From positions 67,293,087 to 67,357,086 of the forward strand of contig JAVIAB010000073.1 of assembly GCA_032433765.1 (NCBI GenBank): a stretch of 64,000 nt of DNA. Reading direction: 5' to 3'. Positions within the stretch are counted from its first letter, which is position 1. Each line of letters opens with the position of its first letter. The notes below the pieces were generated by a model. It saw nothing but the letters and a program-made list of their open reading frames with translations, was not told the origin of the DNA and made no database searches. This DNA is from Megaustenia siamemsis (Eukaryota > Mollusca > Gastropoda > Stylommatophora > Ariophantidae). The translations under genes were made by a program, and so were the position numbers. Below are positions 35,465 to 45,771 of this stretch, piece by piece.

Positions 35465-37345
35465 GTGTAGTACAGTGTACAATTAACATTTAGTGGAGGT
35501 ACAACAAAAGGTTAGTAGAGTACAGTGTACAATTAACATTTAGTGGAGGTACAACAAAAGGTTAGTAGAGTACAGTGTACAATTAACATTTAGTGGTGGT
35601 ACAACAAAAGGTTAGTAGAGTACAGTGTACAATTAACATTTAGTGGTGGTACAACAAAAGGTTAGTAGAGCACAGTGTACAATTAACATTTAGTGGAGGT
35701 ACAACAAAAGGTTAGTAGAGTACAGTGTACAATTAACATTTAGTGGAGGTACAACAAAATGTTAGTGGAGTATAGTGTACAATTAACATTTAGTGGAGGT
35801 ACAACAAAAGGTTAGTGTAGTACAGTGTACAATTAACATTTAGTGGAGGTACAACAAAAGGTTAGTAGAGTACAGTGTACAATTAACATTTAGTGGAGGT
35901 ACAACAAAAGGTTAGTAGAGTACAGTGTACAATTAACATTTAGTGGAGGTACAACAAAAGGTTAGTGGAGTACAGTGCACAATTAACATTTAGTGGAGGT
36001 ACAACAAAAGGTTAGTAGAGTACAGTGTACAATTAACATTTAGTGGAGGTACAACAAAATGTTAGTGGAGTACAGTGTACAATTAACATTTAGTGGAGGT
36101 ACAACAAAAGGTTAGTGGAGTACAGTGCACAATTAACATTTAGTGGAGGTACAACAAAAGGTTAGTGGAGTACAGTGCACAATTAACATTTAGTGGAGGT
36201 ACAACAAAAGGTTAGTGGAGTACAGTGCACAATTAACATTTAGTGGAGGTACAACAAAAGGTTAGTGGAGTACAGTGTAGAATTAACATTTAGTGGAGGT
36301 ACAACAAAAGGTTAGTAGAGTACAGTGTACAATTAACATTTAGTGGAGGTACAACAAAAGGTTAGTAGAGTACAGTGTACAATTAACATTTAGTGGAGGT
36401 ACAACAAAAGGTTAGTGGAGTACAGTGCACAATTAACATTTAGTGGAGGTACAACAAAAGGTTAGTAGAGTACAGTGTACAATTAACATTTAGTGGAGGT
36501 ACAACAAAATGTTAGTGGAGTACAGTGTACAATTAACATTTAGTGGAGGTACAACAAAAGGTTAGTGGAGTACAGTGCACAATTAACATTTAGTGGAGGT
36601 ACAACAAAAGGTTAGTGGAGTACAGTGCACAATTAACATTTAGTGGAGGTACAACAAAAGGTTAGTGGAGTACAGTGCACAATTAACATTTAGTGGAGGT
36701 ACAACAAAAGGTTAGTGGAGTACAGTGTAGAATTAACATTTAGTGGAGGTACAACAAAAGGTTAGTGGAGTACAGTGTACAATTAATATTTAATGGAGGT
36801 ACAACAAAAGGTTAGTAGAGTAAAAGTAAAAAGTAAAGTACCCCCCCGTCACGCCAAGTGGCGTATAGGGAAATATGGTGTTAGTGACCCTATATTTTAC
36901 AGACCTTCAGCACATGATTTTTGGGGTAATGTGGTCGGTATTACGCCCGTGCTGCTTTTACTTTCCCAGAAAAAATCCGGTACCCATTTAAGGCTGGGTG
37001 AACCCGGAGCCGTCGGTTGGGATCGAACCCTACCCCTTGTCCGTAGTAGTCCAGTTCACTAACCACTGAGCTATCGCGGCTCCTACTAATTTTTAGGGAA
37101 TTAGTAAAACCCAGGTGTCCTCGCCAGGATTACGAACCCCGGCTGTTGCCGTGGTAAGCTTAGTAGAGTACAGTGTACAATTAACATTTAGTGGAGGTAC
37201 AACAAAAGGTTAGTGGAGTAAAGTGTACATTTAACATGTAATGGAGGTACAACAAAAAGTTAGTGGAGTACAGTGTACAATTAACATTTAATGAAGGTAG
37301 AACAAAAAGTTAGTGGAGTACAGTGTACAATTAACATTTAGTGAA
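35465..37345. repeat. 50-bp minisatellite, about 31 units, split by a SINE
   Basis: Very uniform 50-bp tandem repeat (GTGTACAATTAACATTTAGT, GGAGGTACAACAAAAGGTTA, GTAGAGTACA) at 35,465-36,822 and 37,160-37,345, interrupted by SINE-1 at 36,823-37,159. Variants (GTGTAC/GTGCAC, AAAAGG/AAAATG, GTAGAG/GTGGAG) recur in the same order in two blocks (about 36,000-36,300 and 36,420-36,740), indicating a duplication of several units. The array predates the SINE. Confidence 0.96.
36812..37170 (-). mobile_element. SINE-1, long (dimer-like) form with 11-bp TSD
   Basis: TTAGTAGAGTA at 36,812-36,822 and again at 37,160-37,170 flanks a 337-bp insertion. On the minus strand the insertion starts GCTTACCACGGCAACAGCCG with a box-B-like GGGGTTCGTAATCC, then a short AT linker (AATTCCCTAAAAATTAGTA). 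The standard SINE-1 head follows (GGAGCCGCGATAGCTCAGTG, GGTTCGATCCC) with its body and TACTTTAC-type tail. Unlike the copies at 28.5 and 62.1 kb, which start at the head, this one has an extra 75-bp leader. The TSD sequence is also the array's own unit, so it carries less weight than usual. Confidence 0.85.
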
Positions 37346-37618
37346 GTACATGTGTACAACATTTCCTGGATCGGACCACATGTGTACAACATTTTGTGAA
37401 GTAATATACACACGTATAAAATATTTCGCGCAGTGGGACACGTACTCAACACTGTGGAATAGAGTACACACAAAATTGCGTGGAGGGTATGACCACAAGA
37501 AACATTTCGTGCAGCACATCTCTCAACAAACAGCCAATCTCCAACAGTAAAGTTATAATGCCGGCGGGTTAGATATGGATGTCTTGTTTGCACGTTGTTA
37601 AATATTTAAACCGTTCGG
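37346..37618. other. Unannotated stretch
   Basis: Partly degenerate edge of the 50-bp array, with TGTGTACAACATTT-type repeats at about 37,348-37,395. Nothing else was recognised. Confidence 0.4.
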
Positions 37619-38081
37619 TGAGTTCAATAAATCTTCATCCCAATGTTGTGCTACCAATACCAGTCCTGGACCCTAGATGCAAGAACAATTAGAAAAATAA
37701 TCTCTACTGAGATGAAGTGTGTAAGACGAATGACAGGCAAAAGCCTGAGAGACAAGATCAGAAAGGAAGAACTGAGAAAAAAGCTAGGAATAGCCCCCGC
37801 CATAGAATATATAAAGAAGCAACAGTTAAAATTGTTTGGTCACGTGACAAGGCAGAGTGCTCAAAACACAACACAACAAGCCTTCAATAAACGTTGCGAG
37901 AATACCAGACCCAAGACCCGACCACGAAAAATATGTATCGATGGAATATTAGAAGCACCAGGAAACATAACAGCAGCAGAGGCGAACAGAAAAGCAAAGG
38001 ACCGCAAATTATATCTCCCCTCGACGCTGAAAGGCAAATGAGGAAGGAAAGAAGAAGAAGAAGAAGAAAGTGAGTTAAATA
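37619..38081 (+). mobile_element. 5'-truncated LINE copy (family B) with TSD
   Basis: Insertion of about 439 bp flanked by GTGAGTTCAATA (37,619-37,630) and GTGAGTTAAATA (38,070-38,081), a 12-bp TSD with one mismatch. It encodes the family B C-terminus in one open frame of 132 codons (MLCYQYQSWTLDARTIRK, EMKCVRRMTG, GIAPAIEYIKKQQLKLFGHV, STLKGK at the end) and finishes in a (GAA)n tail. No RT domain is present. Confidence 0.88.
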
Positions 38082-38280
38082 CAAGAACACATAACTCGTA
38101 TGTATGTTGGCTATGCTACTTGTTTTATTTGAAGATTTGTTGCTGTAGTCACTCCTTCTCTTGGCTACACGCTTACTTAAAACAAGACAGGGAGACAAGA
38201 CTGGTTTTGATAAAATGAAGTAACACATGTTAGTCTTAAGCAATTTTGAAAAAAGACAGGTCGATTCCAAACGGTATTTA

Positions 38281-38640
38281 ACGAGAAACATTATCAACAT
38301 CTGCAATACCGGTCGACGTAGGCAATGATGTCCTTCCACAATTTTCTGTGCACAGTGCATGCTATACATTTTATTGTTGACTGTTTATCGTGCCACAACA
38401 CCAAGCTATCTAGTATCTTCTGTCTTTGTCGTCCGCGATCTCTCTTTCCCTGTATTTTGCCAGTTGTAGCCAAGTAGCTTGATCTTCATTTTCTCATGAT
38501 GTGCCAGAAAAATATAGATTGCTTCATTCTAATATTTGTAGGAACTCTCTTGCAGTGTCTGTCTCTTTGAGAATTTTCTGGTTGGTCTTTTTAGCTGTCC
38601 TAAGAACATTCTTCTGAGAAATATGTTTTTCATGTCCTGA
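38281..38640 (-). pseudogene. LINE 3' end (family C), minus strand
   Basis: The reverse complement gives the family C C-terminus (RMLRTAKKTNQKI-like, then a degraded W-TTGKIQGKRDRGRQ, then LWKDIIAYVDRYCR at the end). The 3' UTR text (TGTTGACTGTTTATCGTGCC) matches the copies at 18.9 and 62.0 kb in reverse. It is frame-broken. Confidence 0.75.
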
Positions 38641-38785
38641 AATGTTGCCTGTACTATTCTGCTTTTATTTCTGTGGTACAGAACGAGAAACAAATACTAA
38701 TAAAACCATCATCAGGTTCTCTATGAAAACGATAAATGTGGCTTTAAGTATAAATCTACACACAAAATATCGAATTCCAATACCC

Positions 38786-38825
<40 letters not shown>

Positions 38826-39310
38826 TTTCTTTCAAAAGCGACATAAATTGCGACATTTTGATTAGAAATCGTCTGGACAACTCTACTCTTTACCACCGTG
38901 GGCCAGTGTCTTTCATCTGCCCAGTATATGTCCGTAAATGTTTGAGCCTAACTAGACCACCTTTCCTAATGCCACTCTCTAGGACTTCACCTTTGTTTCC
39001 CACAACATTATAAACGTAGCCAACGTTGTGGTAAGACTTCTATTGGTGACACAGCTGACGTTCGTGTCATCTTTTCCATGAATATCTTCGTGATATCTCA
39101 AGTGATGCCGATGCTCCTGTGATAGTCTTCTCCGCTTCTTCTTCCTTGCTTTAATCATGCTAATTTGAATCCTGTTTCGTGATGGAGGACTCAATTCTCC
39201 CGGCAACGGTGGCCCTCAAGTCACCTAATTGACTGGCATTGTCTCGTGCCTTTCGGATAAACCGTTGTCGATTCTCTTTGAGAAACGGTATCGTTGTCCG
39301 GTGTATTCAG
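38641..39310. other. Unannotated stretch with T36
   Basis: Unique-looking sequence containing a run of about 36 T at 38,789-38,824. The run could be the reversed poly-A tail of a retroposon, but I see no body or TSD beside it. Confidence 0.4.
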
Positions 39311-39314
39311 TTGA

Positions 39315-39825
39315 TTCATCATGCAGACGTATCACTTTGATAGAATATCCATCTTGCAGACGTATCACTTTGATAGAATATCCATCTTGCAGACGTATCA
39401 CTTTGATAGAATATCCATCTTGCAGACTTATCACTTTGATAGAATATCCATCTTGCAGACATTTCGCTTTGAAAGAGAATATCCATCTTGCAGACACTTC
39501 GCTTTGATAGAGAATATCCATCTTGCAGACATTTCGCTTTGATAGAGAATATCCATCTTGCAGACATTTCGCTTTGATAGAATATCCATCTTGCAGACAT
39601 TTCGCTTTGATAGAATATCCATCTTGCAGACATTTCGCTTTGATAGAATATCCATCTTGCAGACATTTCGCTTTGATAGAATATCCATCTTGCAGACGTA
39701 TCCCTTTGATAGAATATCCATCTTGCAGACATTTCGCTTTGATAGAGAATATCCATCTTGCAGACTTATCACTTTGATAGAGAATATCCATCTTGCAGAC
39801 TTATCACTTTGATAGAGAATCCTGA
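39315..39825. repeat. 33/35-bp minisatellite, about 15 units
   Basis: Tandem repeat built on CTTGCAGACATTTCGCTTTG, ATAGAATATCCAT, with 33-bp units and 35-bp units that carry an extra AG (ATAGAGAATATCC). The mix of lengths changes reading frame between units, so the overlapping open frames on both strands are not genes. Confidence 0.94.
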
Positions 39826-42751
39826 ATTTGTGCTGTTTTGTTTGTGTTTGTCCTTCTTCCCCACCTTTGATCACCTTTGAGGTCAGAGTCTAAACATGAC
39901 TTTTCTTGTCTTGTCTTTTCTGACAAAAAGTAGAAAACTATTTTATGTTGCTTTATTGTACATACATTGTGGGTCCAAAATGGAGGATTTGTTTTTCTCC
40001 GGCTTGGTATAGAACCGTTGATCAGAGGTTTAACAAGCCGCTATCGTAAAAACGATTTTGTTAATGAAACGTAGACCTGATACAGAATGTATAAATTAGC
40101 AGTAGATAATGGCGATAGTATTTTCGGCCCTAAAACAACAACAAAAATAGGATTCTGGAATGTATGAACAATGGCCGCGCCGACGAAACAAGCACAAGTC
40201 GCGAGCGAGATGGACAGATACGATCTAGATATTTTAGGATTAAGCGAAATGCGCTGGCTTGGAACAGGTAGGAGATCTGTTGATAATAAAATAGTAGTTT
40301 TTTTTCTGGAAGGGGAAATGGAAAACACCGTGAAGGAGTAGGCATAATGATGACAGACATAGCTGCAAGGAGTTTATTAGAATGGGTACCGGTAAATAGC
40401 CGTCTGATATGAACACGCTACAAAACAAAACAAGGAAGACTTTCAATTGTTCAATGTTATGCGCCTACAAACGAAGCTGATGATGAAGTTAAGGACGATT
40501 TTTATAACCAACTACAACAACTTATAAACAAAATACCCAAACACGATCTTTTAATTGTAATGGGAGACTTCAACGCCAAAGTGGGAAAAGACAAAGCAGG
40601 AGTGGAACATGCAATGGGGAGAGAAGGGTGTAATACAAGAAGTCAAAATGGAGAAAGATTAATAGAATAATGTCCAATAGAAAATTTATTTATAGGTGGG
40701 ACATTATTTCCACACAAAATTATACACAAAACAACATGGATATCTCCTGATGACAGAACATCAAATCAAATTGACCACTTGTGTATTAAACAACAATTCA
40801 GATCATCATTGATAGATGTACGAGCATACAGAGGTGCTGATATTAATAGTGACCACAACCTGTGCATTGGGAAAATAAGATTAAAATTTAAAAGCCAACA
40901 GAAGAGGTCAATTACACATAAAATTAATAGATGTAAACTGAAAGATGAAGCCATAAAGGAAAAGTTTAACATAGAGCTAAGTAATTGTTATACAGCACTC
41001 GGTGAAATAGATATAAATGAAATGGGGGACTCACAAAGCAAAATACTAATGACAGCAGCAGAATCAAACGCCGGACTGAAGAAAATAGAAAAACGAGCAT
41101 TTCAGAATCTACATGGAAATACATTAAAGAAAGAAGATAAGCAAAGAGAGCCATGACTAATGTAGAGACAGATCTTGGAAAGATCCTAGCAAAAGAATTA
41201 GACAACAAAGTAAAAAGTTCGGTAAGAAGAGATACAAGAGCTTATATAGACAATTTGGCAGAGAAAACAGCAATTATACGAGACTGCAGAACTCTCTATA
41301 CTGTAAAAAGTTGCCAACAAATATACATCCAGTGGAGCACCAATTCTAGACAAATCTGGTTCAATGCTAACAACAAGCGCAGACATAAAAACGCGTTGGG
41401 CGGAACACTTCAAAGAAATTCTTAACCGTCCACTACCCCATAATTTAATAGATTTTGAAGCTGAAACACCAGCAGCAGCAGAATTAGATATAAATTTAGA
41501 TGACTTCACCTTGAGCTAAATTGAGACCGCCTTAAAGCGTATAGACAACAACAAGGCTGCGGGTGAGGATAAGTTAACAGCTAAGATCCTCAAGGTCAAG
41601 GCAATTGATAGCCATAATTTAAACACCTCCAGAAAATGTTCAACAGCATTTGGAAAGCAGAGAAGGTGCCTCATAAATGGAAAAAGGGAATCATTGTTAA
41701 GATCCACAAAAAAGGGCAGTCTCAGAAATTGTAACAAATGGAGAGGCGTAACACTTTTGTCAGTTGCCTCAAAGTTATTCTGCAAAATCATCCTAAATAG
41801 AATAAAGGATTCAATAGATACAGTAATGCGTGAAGAACAGGCTGGGTTTAGAAAAGTGAGAAGCTACCTTGACCACATTTTTACTCTACGACTTATATTG
41901 GAGGAACACATTGAAAAGCAAATACCTGTCGTACTTAACTTCATTGACATCAAAAAAGCATTCGACAGCATTCATAGAGATTCTTTGTGGAAAATTCTGA
42001 GGCAATATGGCGTACCATCAAAAATCATAAATATTATCCAGGACATGTATGATGGATACAAATGTGCAGTTCGAACAGAGGAAGGACTGAGCGAAAGTTT
42101 TCCAATAGAAACTGGGGTTAAACAACGATGTATTTTATCACCTTTGTTATTTGGAGTTGTTATGAACTTCATAATGAAGAAATATTGCACTGGTAACAAA
42201 GGCATCGAATAAATAGAAAGAGACCATTTGAAGGATCTCGACTTTGCTGGTGACATAGACCTCATCAGTAGTAAGATAAAAACGATGCAGGAAAACACAA
42301 ATGAACTATCATCAATAGCCAGCAAAATTGGGCTTGAGATCAATCATTAAAAGACTAAAGTCATGAAAAGCTTATTTCCTGCAGATGACAGAATATACAT
42401 GGAAAATAAACCAGTGGAAGAGATCGACCACTGTATATATCTTGGAAGTCACATTGACCGGGAAGGGGATACAAGCAAAGAAATTAGAATCAGAATAGCT
42501 AAAGCAGCAATGTCTTTCAGAAGCCTTGAAAAGTTGTGGAAATCAAAACTCATCAGCACAAACACAAAACTTAGACTATTCAAATCAAACATATTATCTA
42601 CCCTTACGTATGCATGTGAGACCTGGAAAACAACAAGAGACATAGAAACAAAGTTGAACGCATTCGAAAATAAATGTCTATGGAAAATACTTGGTAAAGC
42701 ATGGAACGAATTCAAAACAAACGAAGAAATTAGAGAAATCGTCAATGAGCC

Positions 42752-43981
42752 ACTAATATCTTCATCATCATCAAGTACCGGCCCTACTGGCGTAGGTGAT
42801 CATGTCTCTCCACAACTTTCGATCTCGACAGTTCTTTATCATTTCTGTTGTTGACCTTCTGCCAAGCCATTCTCTTAAGCTGTCTGGTATTTTTTTTATC
42901 TTTGCTTCCCTCTATCTCTTCGTCCCTCAATTTTTCCAGTTGTTACAATATATTCCAGTTGTTCTCTTCTCATTACATGGCCAAAAATGATGATTGTTTC
43001 TTCCTAATATTGGAAATTAGCTCTCTTTTTGCTATGACCTCTTTCACAACATTTTCATTACTCTTCTTAGCTGTCCATGGTATTCTCAACATTCTTCTGT
43101 AAAACCACATTTCTACAGACTCCAGTGATTTTCTTGTCTGTTGTCCTATTGTCCATGATTCACATCCATATGTTAAGACTGGCTCTACATATCATTTAAG
43201 AACTCTTTTCCTTGTTTCTATTGTCAAAAATGGATTGCATAGTATCTTCCTCATTTTCTGGAAAGCTGCTTTTGCCTAAGCCATTCTGTATCTCACCTCT
43301 TTTGTACATCTTCCGTCTGAGGTTAACAAATTTCCCAAATATTTAAATTTTTTATTTCACTGAGGTGATGTCTTTTTCTTTGTTGTTACCATTACTTCTG
43401 TCTTTTTGCTATTAAGGCTGAGTCCTTTATTTTTGCTTTCTTTCACTATAATTCCCAACATTTCTTGTAACTCCTTTTCACTCTTAGCGATTAATACCTT
43501 ATCATCAGCATACCTTAAATTATTTATATTATTACCCATAATTGTTATTCCGGGCATGCCCCTTATGGATCTTAAAATAATCTCACTATAAATATTAAAC
43601 AAATCTGGTGACAGCACACAACCTTGTCTAACACCCTGTTTTATTTGTTGAAACATTCTCAATTGGTTTCCAGTTCTTATGACCGCTGTCTGTTGCCAGT
43701 ACATGTTCTTCAATTATTCTTAGATCTTTGCTGTCTACGTTTATGCTTTCTAAAATTTTGATTATTTCTTGGTGCTTTACTTTGTCAAATGCTTTCGTAT
43801 AATCTATGAAACATGGGTATAAATCTGTTTTCACCTCTATGGCTCTTTCTACTAAAGATCTTATGATATAAATGGCATTGCTCGTTCCTTTACCTCCAAC
43901 AAAACAACACCATCGCTAATTTTTGGACTGATTTTGTTTCGCACTCTTCGCATGATGATTTCGCAATAACTAATATCTTCA
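42752..43981 (-). mobile_element. Nested LINE copy (family C) with 13-bp TSD
   Basis: ACTAATATCTTCA at 42,752-42,764 and 43,969-43,981 is a perfect 13-bp TSD. The inserted 1.2 kb is on the minus strand: RT pieces (CFIDYTKAFDKVKHQEI at about 43,800; IKQGVRQGCVLSPDLFNIYS at about 43,600-43,660; catalytic NLRYADDKVLIAKSEKELQE at about 43,470-43,530), frame-broken 3' sequence, and a (TGATGA)n end at 42,765-42,772. It is 5'-truncated in the RT and inactive, although the YADD box is unchanged. The host LINE's protein continues on the far side. Confidence 0.95.
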
Positions 43982-44312
43982 GTAATCAAGAAAAGAAGAT
44001 TGTCATTTGTTGGACATGTGATGATGAGAGATAATAACCGAATAACAAAGCAAGCCCTCATGTGGGAAACAACAGGTAAGAGGAAAAGAGGCCGATCTAA
44101 AGAGACACTGAGAAGAACATTGATGAGAGAGGCAAGAGCCGCAGGAATCGGCTCCCTCTATGAGATAGAGTTGCTTACACAGAACAGAGACAAATGGCGA
44201 TATTTGATAAAAAATCTTTACAAGTATTGAAAACTGCTTGAATAAAAATGTATATAAGAGAAAGTAGTATCTGGGTCTATGCCCTATAGGCCGGTTACGG
44301 CTCGAAAGGTCA

Positions 44313-44390
<78 letters not shown>
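44313..44390. repeat. (GATA)n tail of LINE family A, about 19 units
   Basis: Pure (ATAG)n run directly after the 3' UTR sequence GGTTACGGCTCGAAAGGTCA. This placement repeats at 22,204 (about 3 units) and at 54,126 (about 103 units), always with the same junction. Confidence 0.95.
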
Positions 44391-44639
44391 TGTACATAGC
44401 TGTTTTTTGTTATCATCGGTTCTTGTCCTAACAACATGCAACTTGTACACTTGTATAATATAAACAAGTGTTAGTCAATTATTGTTGGTTACTATTGTGA
44501 AGAAACGCAAACCCCATCTGGTCGGCCAAACAATGATCATTCTGCAGGAAACTGTGAAAGAAGAGGTGGTATCCATAGAAGGATATGGGAAGATAACTTC
44601 AAAGAGTGAATAGGTCTCAGAGTAGCAGTGTTCTAAAGA

Positions 44640-44975
44640 AATAAAGAAAGAGGCAAACAAACCTATCGCAATAATTTCCGCCATTGAATACATAAAGAAA
44701 AAAAATAAAAATATTTTGGTCACGTGATAAGACAGAAAGAGTTAAAACACACACACAAACACACACACAATACAACACAACACAACACAACAAGCCTTTA
44801 GTAAACGTTACGAAAACACCAGACTCAAAGATCGATCACGAGAAAGATAAATTGACAGGATATGAGAAACAGTAGGAAACATAACAAGAGAGGCCAACAG
44901 AAGAGCAAGAGACTGCTGTTTGTGTCCTCGACGCTGAAAGAGAAATGAGGAAAGAAGAAACAGGAGATTGATTGT
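44640..44975 (+). pseudogene. LINE 3' remnant (family B)
   Basis: Plus-strand family B C-terminus with breaks: IISAIEYIKKKNKNILVT (about 44,670-44,725), interrupted by a (CA)n/(ACACA)n expansion at about 44,746-44,790, then KPLVNVTKTPDSK-like, REANRRARDCCLCPRR-like. It ends in a GAAGAAAC tail. No TSD was found. Confidence 0.7.
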
Positions 44976-45545
44976 TGCAGCTTTTTCTGCTTGTAGAATG
45001 GGATTGTCATGATGCATTCAGTCAATTTCTCATTTTGTCGTTAAAAACTGTTTCAATTTTAAACACGTTAGATTTCCAACCGAAACGGCTCAGAACGCAT
45101 AACGACACAATTTAGGCAAATGAAATGTATTGTGGTACATATTTTATAAATAAGAGAAAACTGTGACTTCCAGCAACTTATATTTTCGTTTTAGGGTAGT
45201 TGACAACAACGATACAAACGTAAGTAGACCATAGATTCAGAGATATCATAGGATAGATACTCTGGTTTTTTTGGATGCGATGATAGAGTTCCTGTAAACT
45301 TAACCTTAAAAAAATTAATTAAATAAGCACTACATACAAGTGTGTGTGTGTGTGTATGCGTGTGTTTTTGTGTGTGTACATTTAACTGCACTCAGTCCTC
45401 ATGGTGTCTGTTCTGTTGTTTCATTAATATTCTTTATATCATGTATTAAGTTCATTTTCATGATCATATGCTAAATTTGCATTTATATTTTTGTTAAATT
45501 AGTCCTTATTTGACCATGCGCTTATTAGCGTCGTGTAAACAGTTA
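44976..45545. other. Unannotated stretch with (TG)n
   Basis: AT-rich sequence with a short (GT)n run at about 45,341-45,378. No gene was recognised. Confidence 0.4.
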
Positions 45546-45771
45546 AACCTTATTTGACCACGATTAATATAGATTCTTATAAGTAGTTAATCCTTAGTTG
45601 GCGACCACTATTTAGCTTCTTATATGTAGTTAATCCTTAGTTGACCACCACTATTTAGCTTCTTATAAGTAGTTAATCCTTAGTTGACCACCACTATTTA
45701 GCTTCTTATATGAAGTTAATCCTTAGTTGACCACCACTATTTAGCTTCTTATAAGTAGTTAATCCTTAGTT

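Larger units (their letters stand above)
39955..44398 (+). mobile_element. Full-length RTE-type LINE (family A), dead, with nested LINE
   Basis: ATTGTACATA at 39,955-39,964 and 44,389-44,398 forms a 10-bp TSD. Without the nested insertion (42,765-43,968) and its duplicated 13 bp, the element is about 3.2 kb, the usual RTE length. In order: AP-endonuclease (KIGFWNV-TMAAPTKQAQVAS, ILGLSEMRW, QCYAPTNEADDEV, IVMGDFNAKVGK at 40,120-40,590); RT (FIDIKKAFDSIHRD, TGVKQRCILSPLLF at 41,940-42,150); catalytic box LDFAGDIDLIS at 42,236-42,268; post-RT LGSHIDREGDTSKEI at about 42,440; C-terminus resuming at 43,982 (RDNNRITKQALMWETTGKRK). It ends in a (GATA)n tail of about 78 bp. Several stops and the AG-for-AD change in FADD show it is inactive. 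Confidence 0.93.

Noticed and set aside
38789..38824. Poly-T36 as the tail of a processed pseudogene
   Set aside because: No body with homology, and no flanking duplication could be found beside it.
42796..43102. Plus-strand ORFs next to the nested LINE
   Set aside because: Shadow frames of the minus-strand family C LINE.
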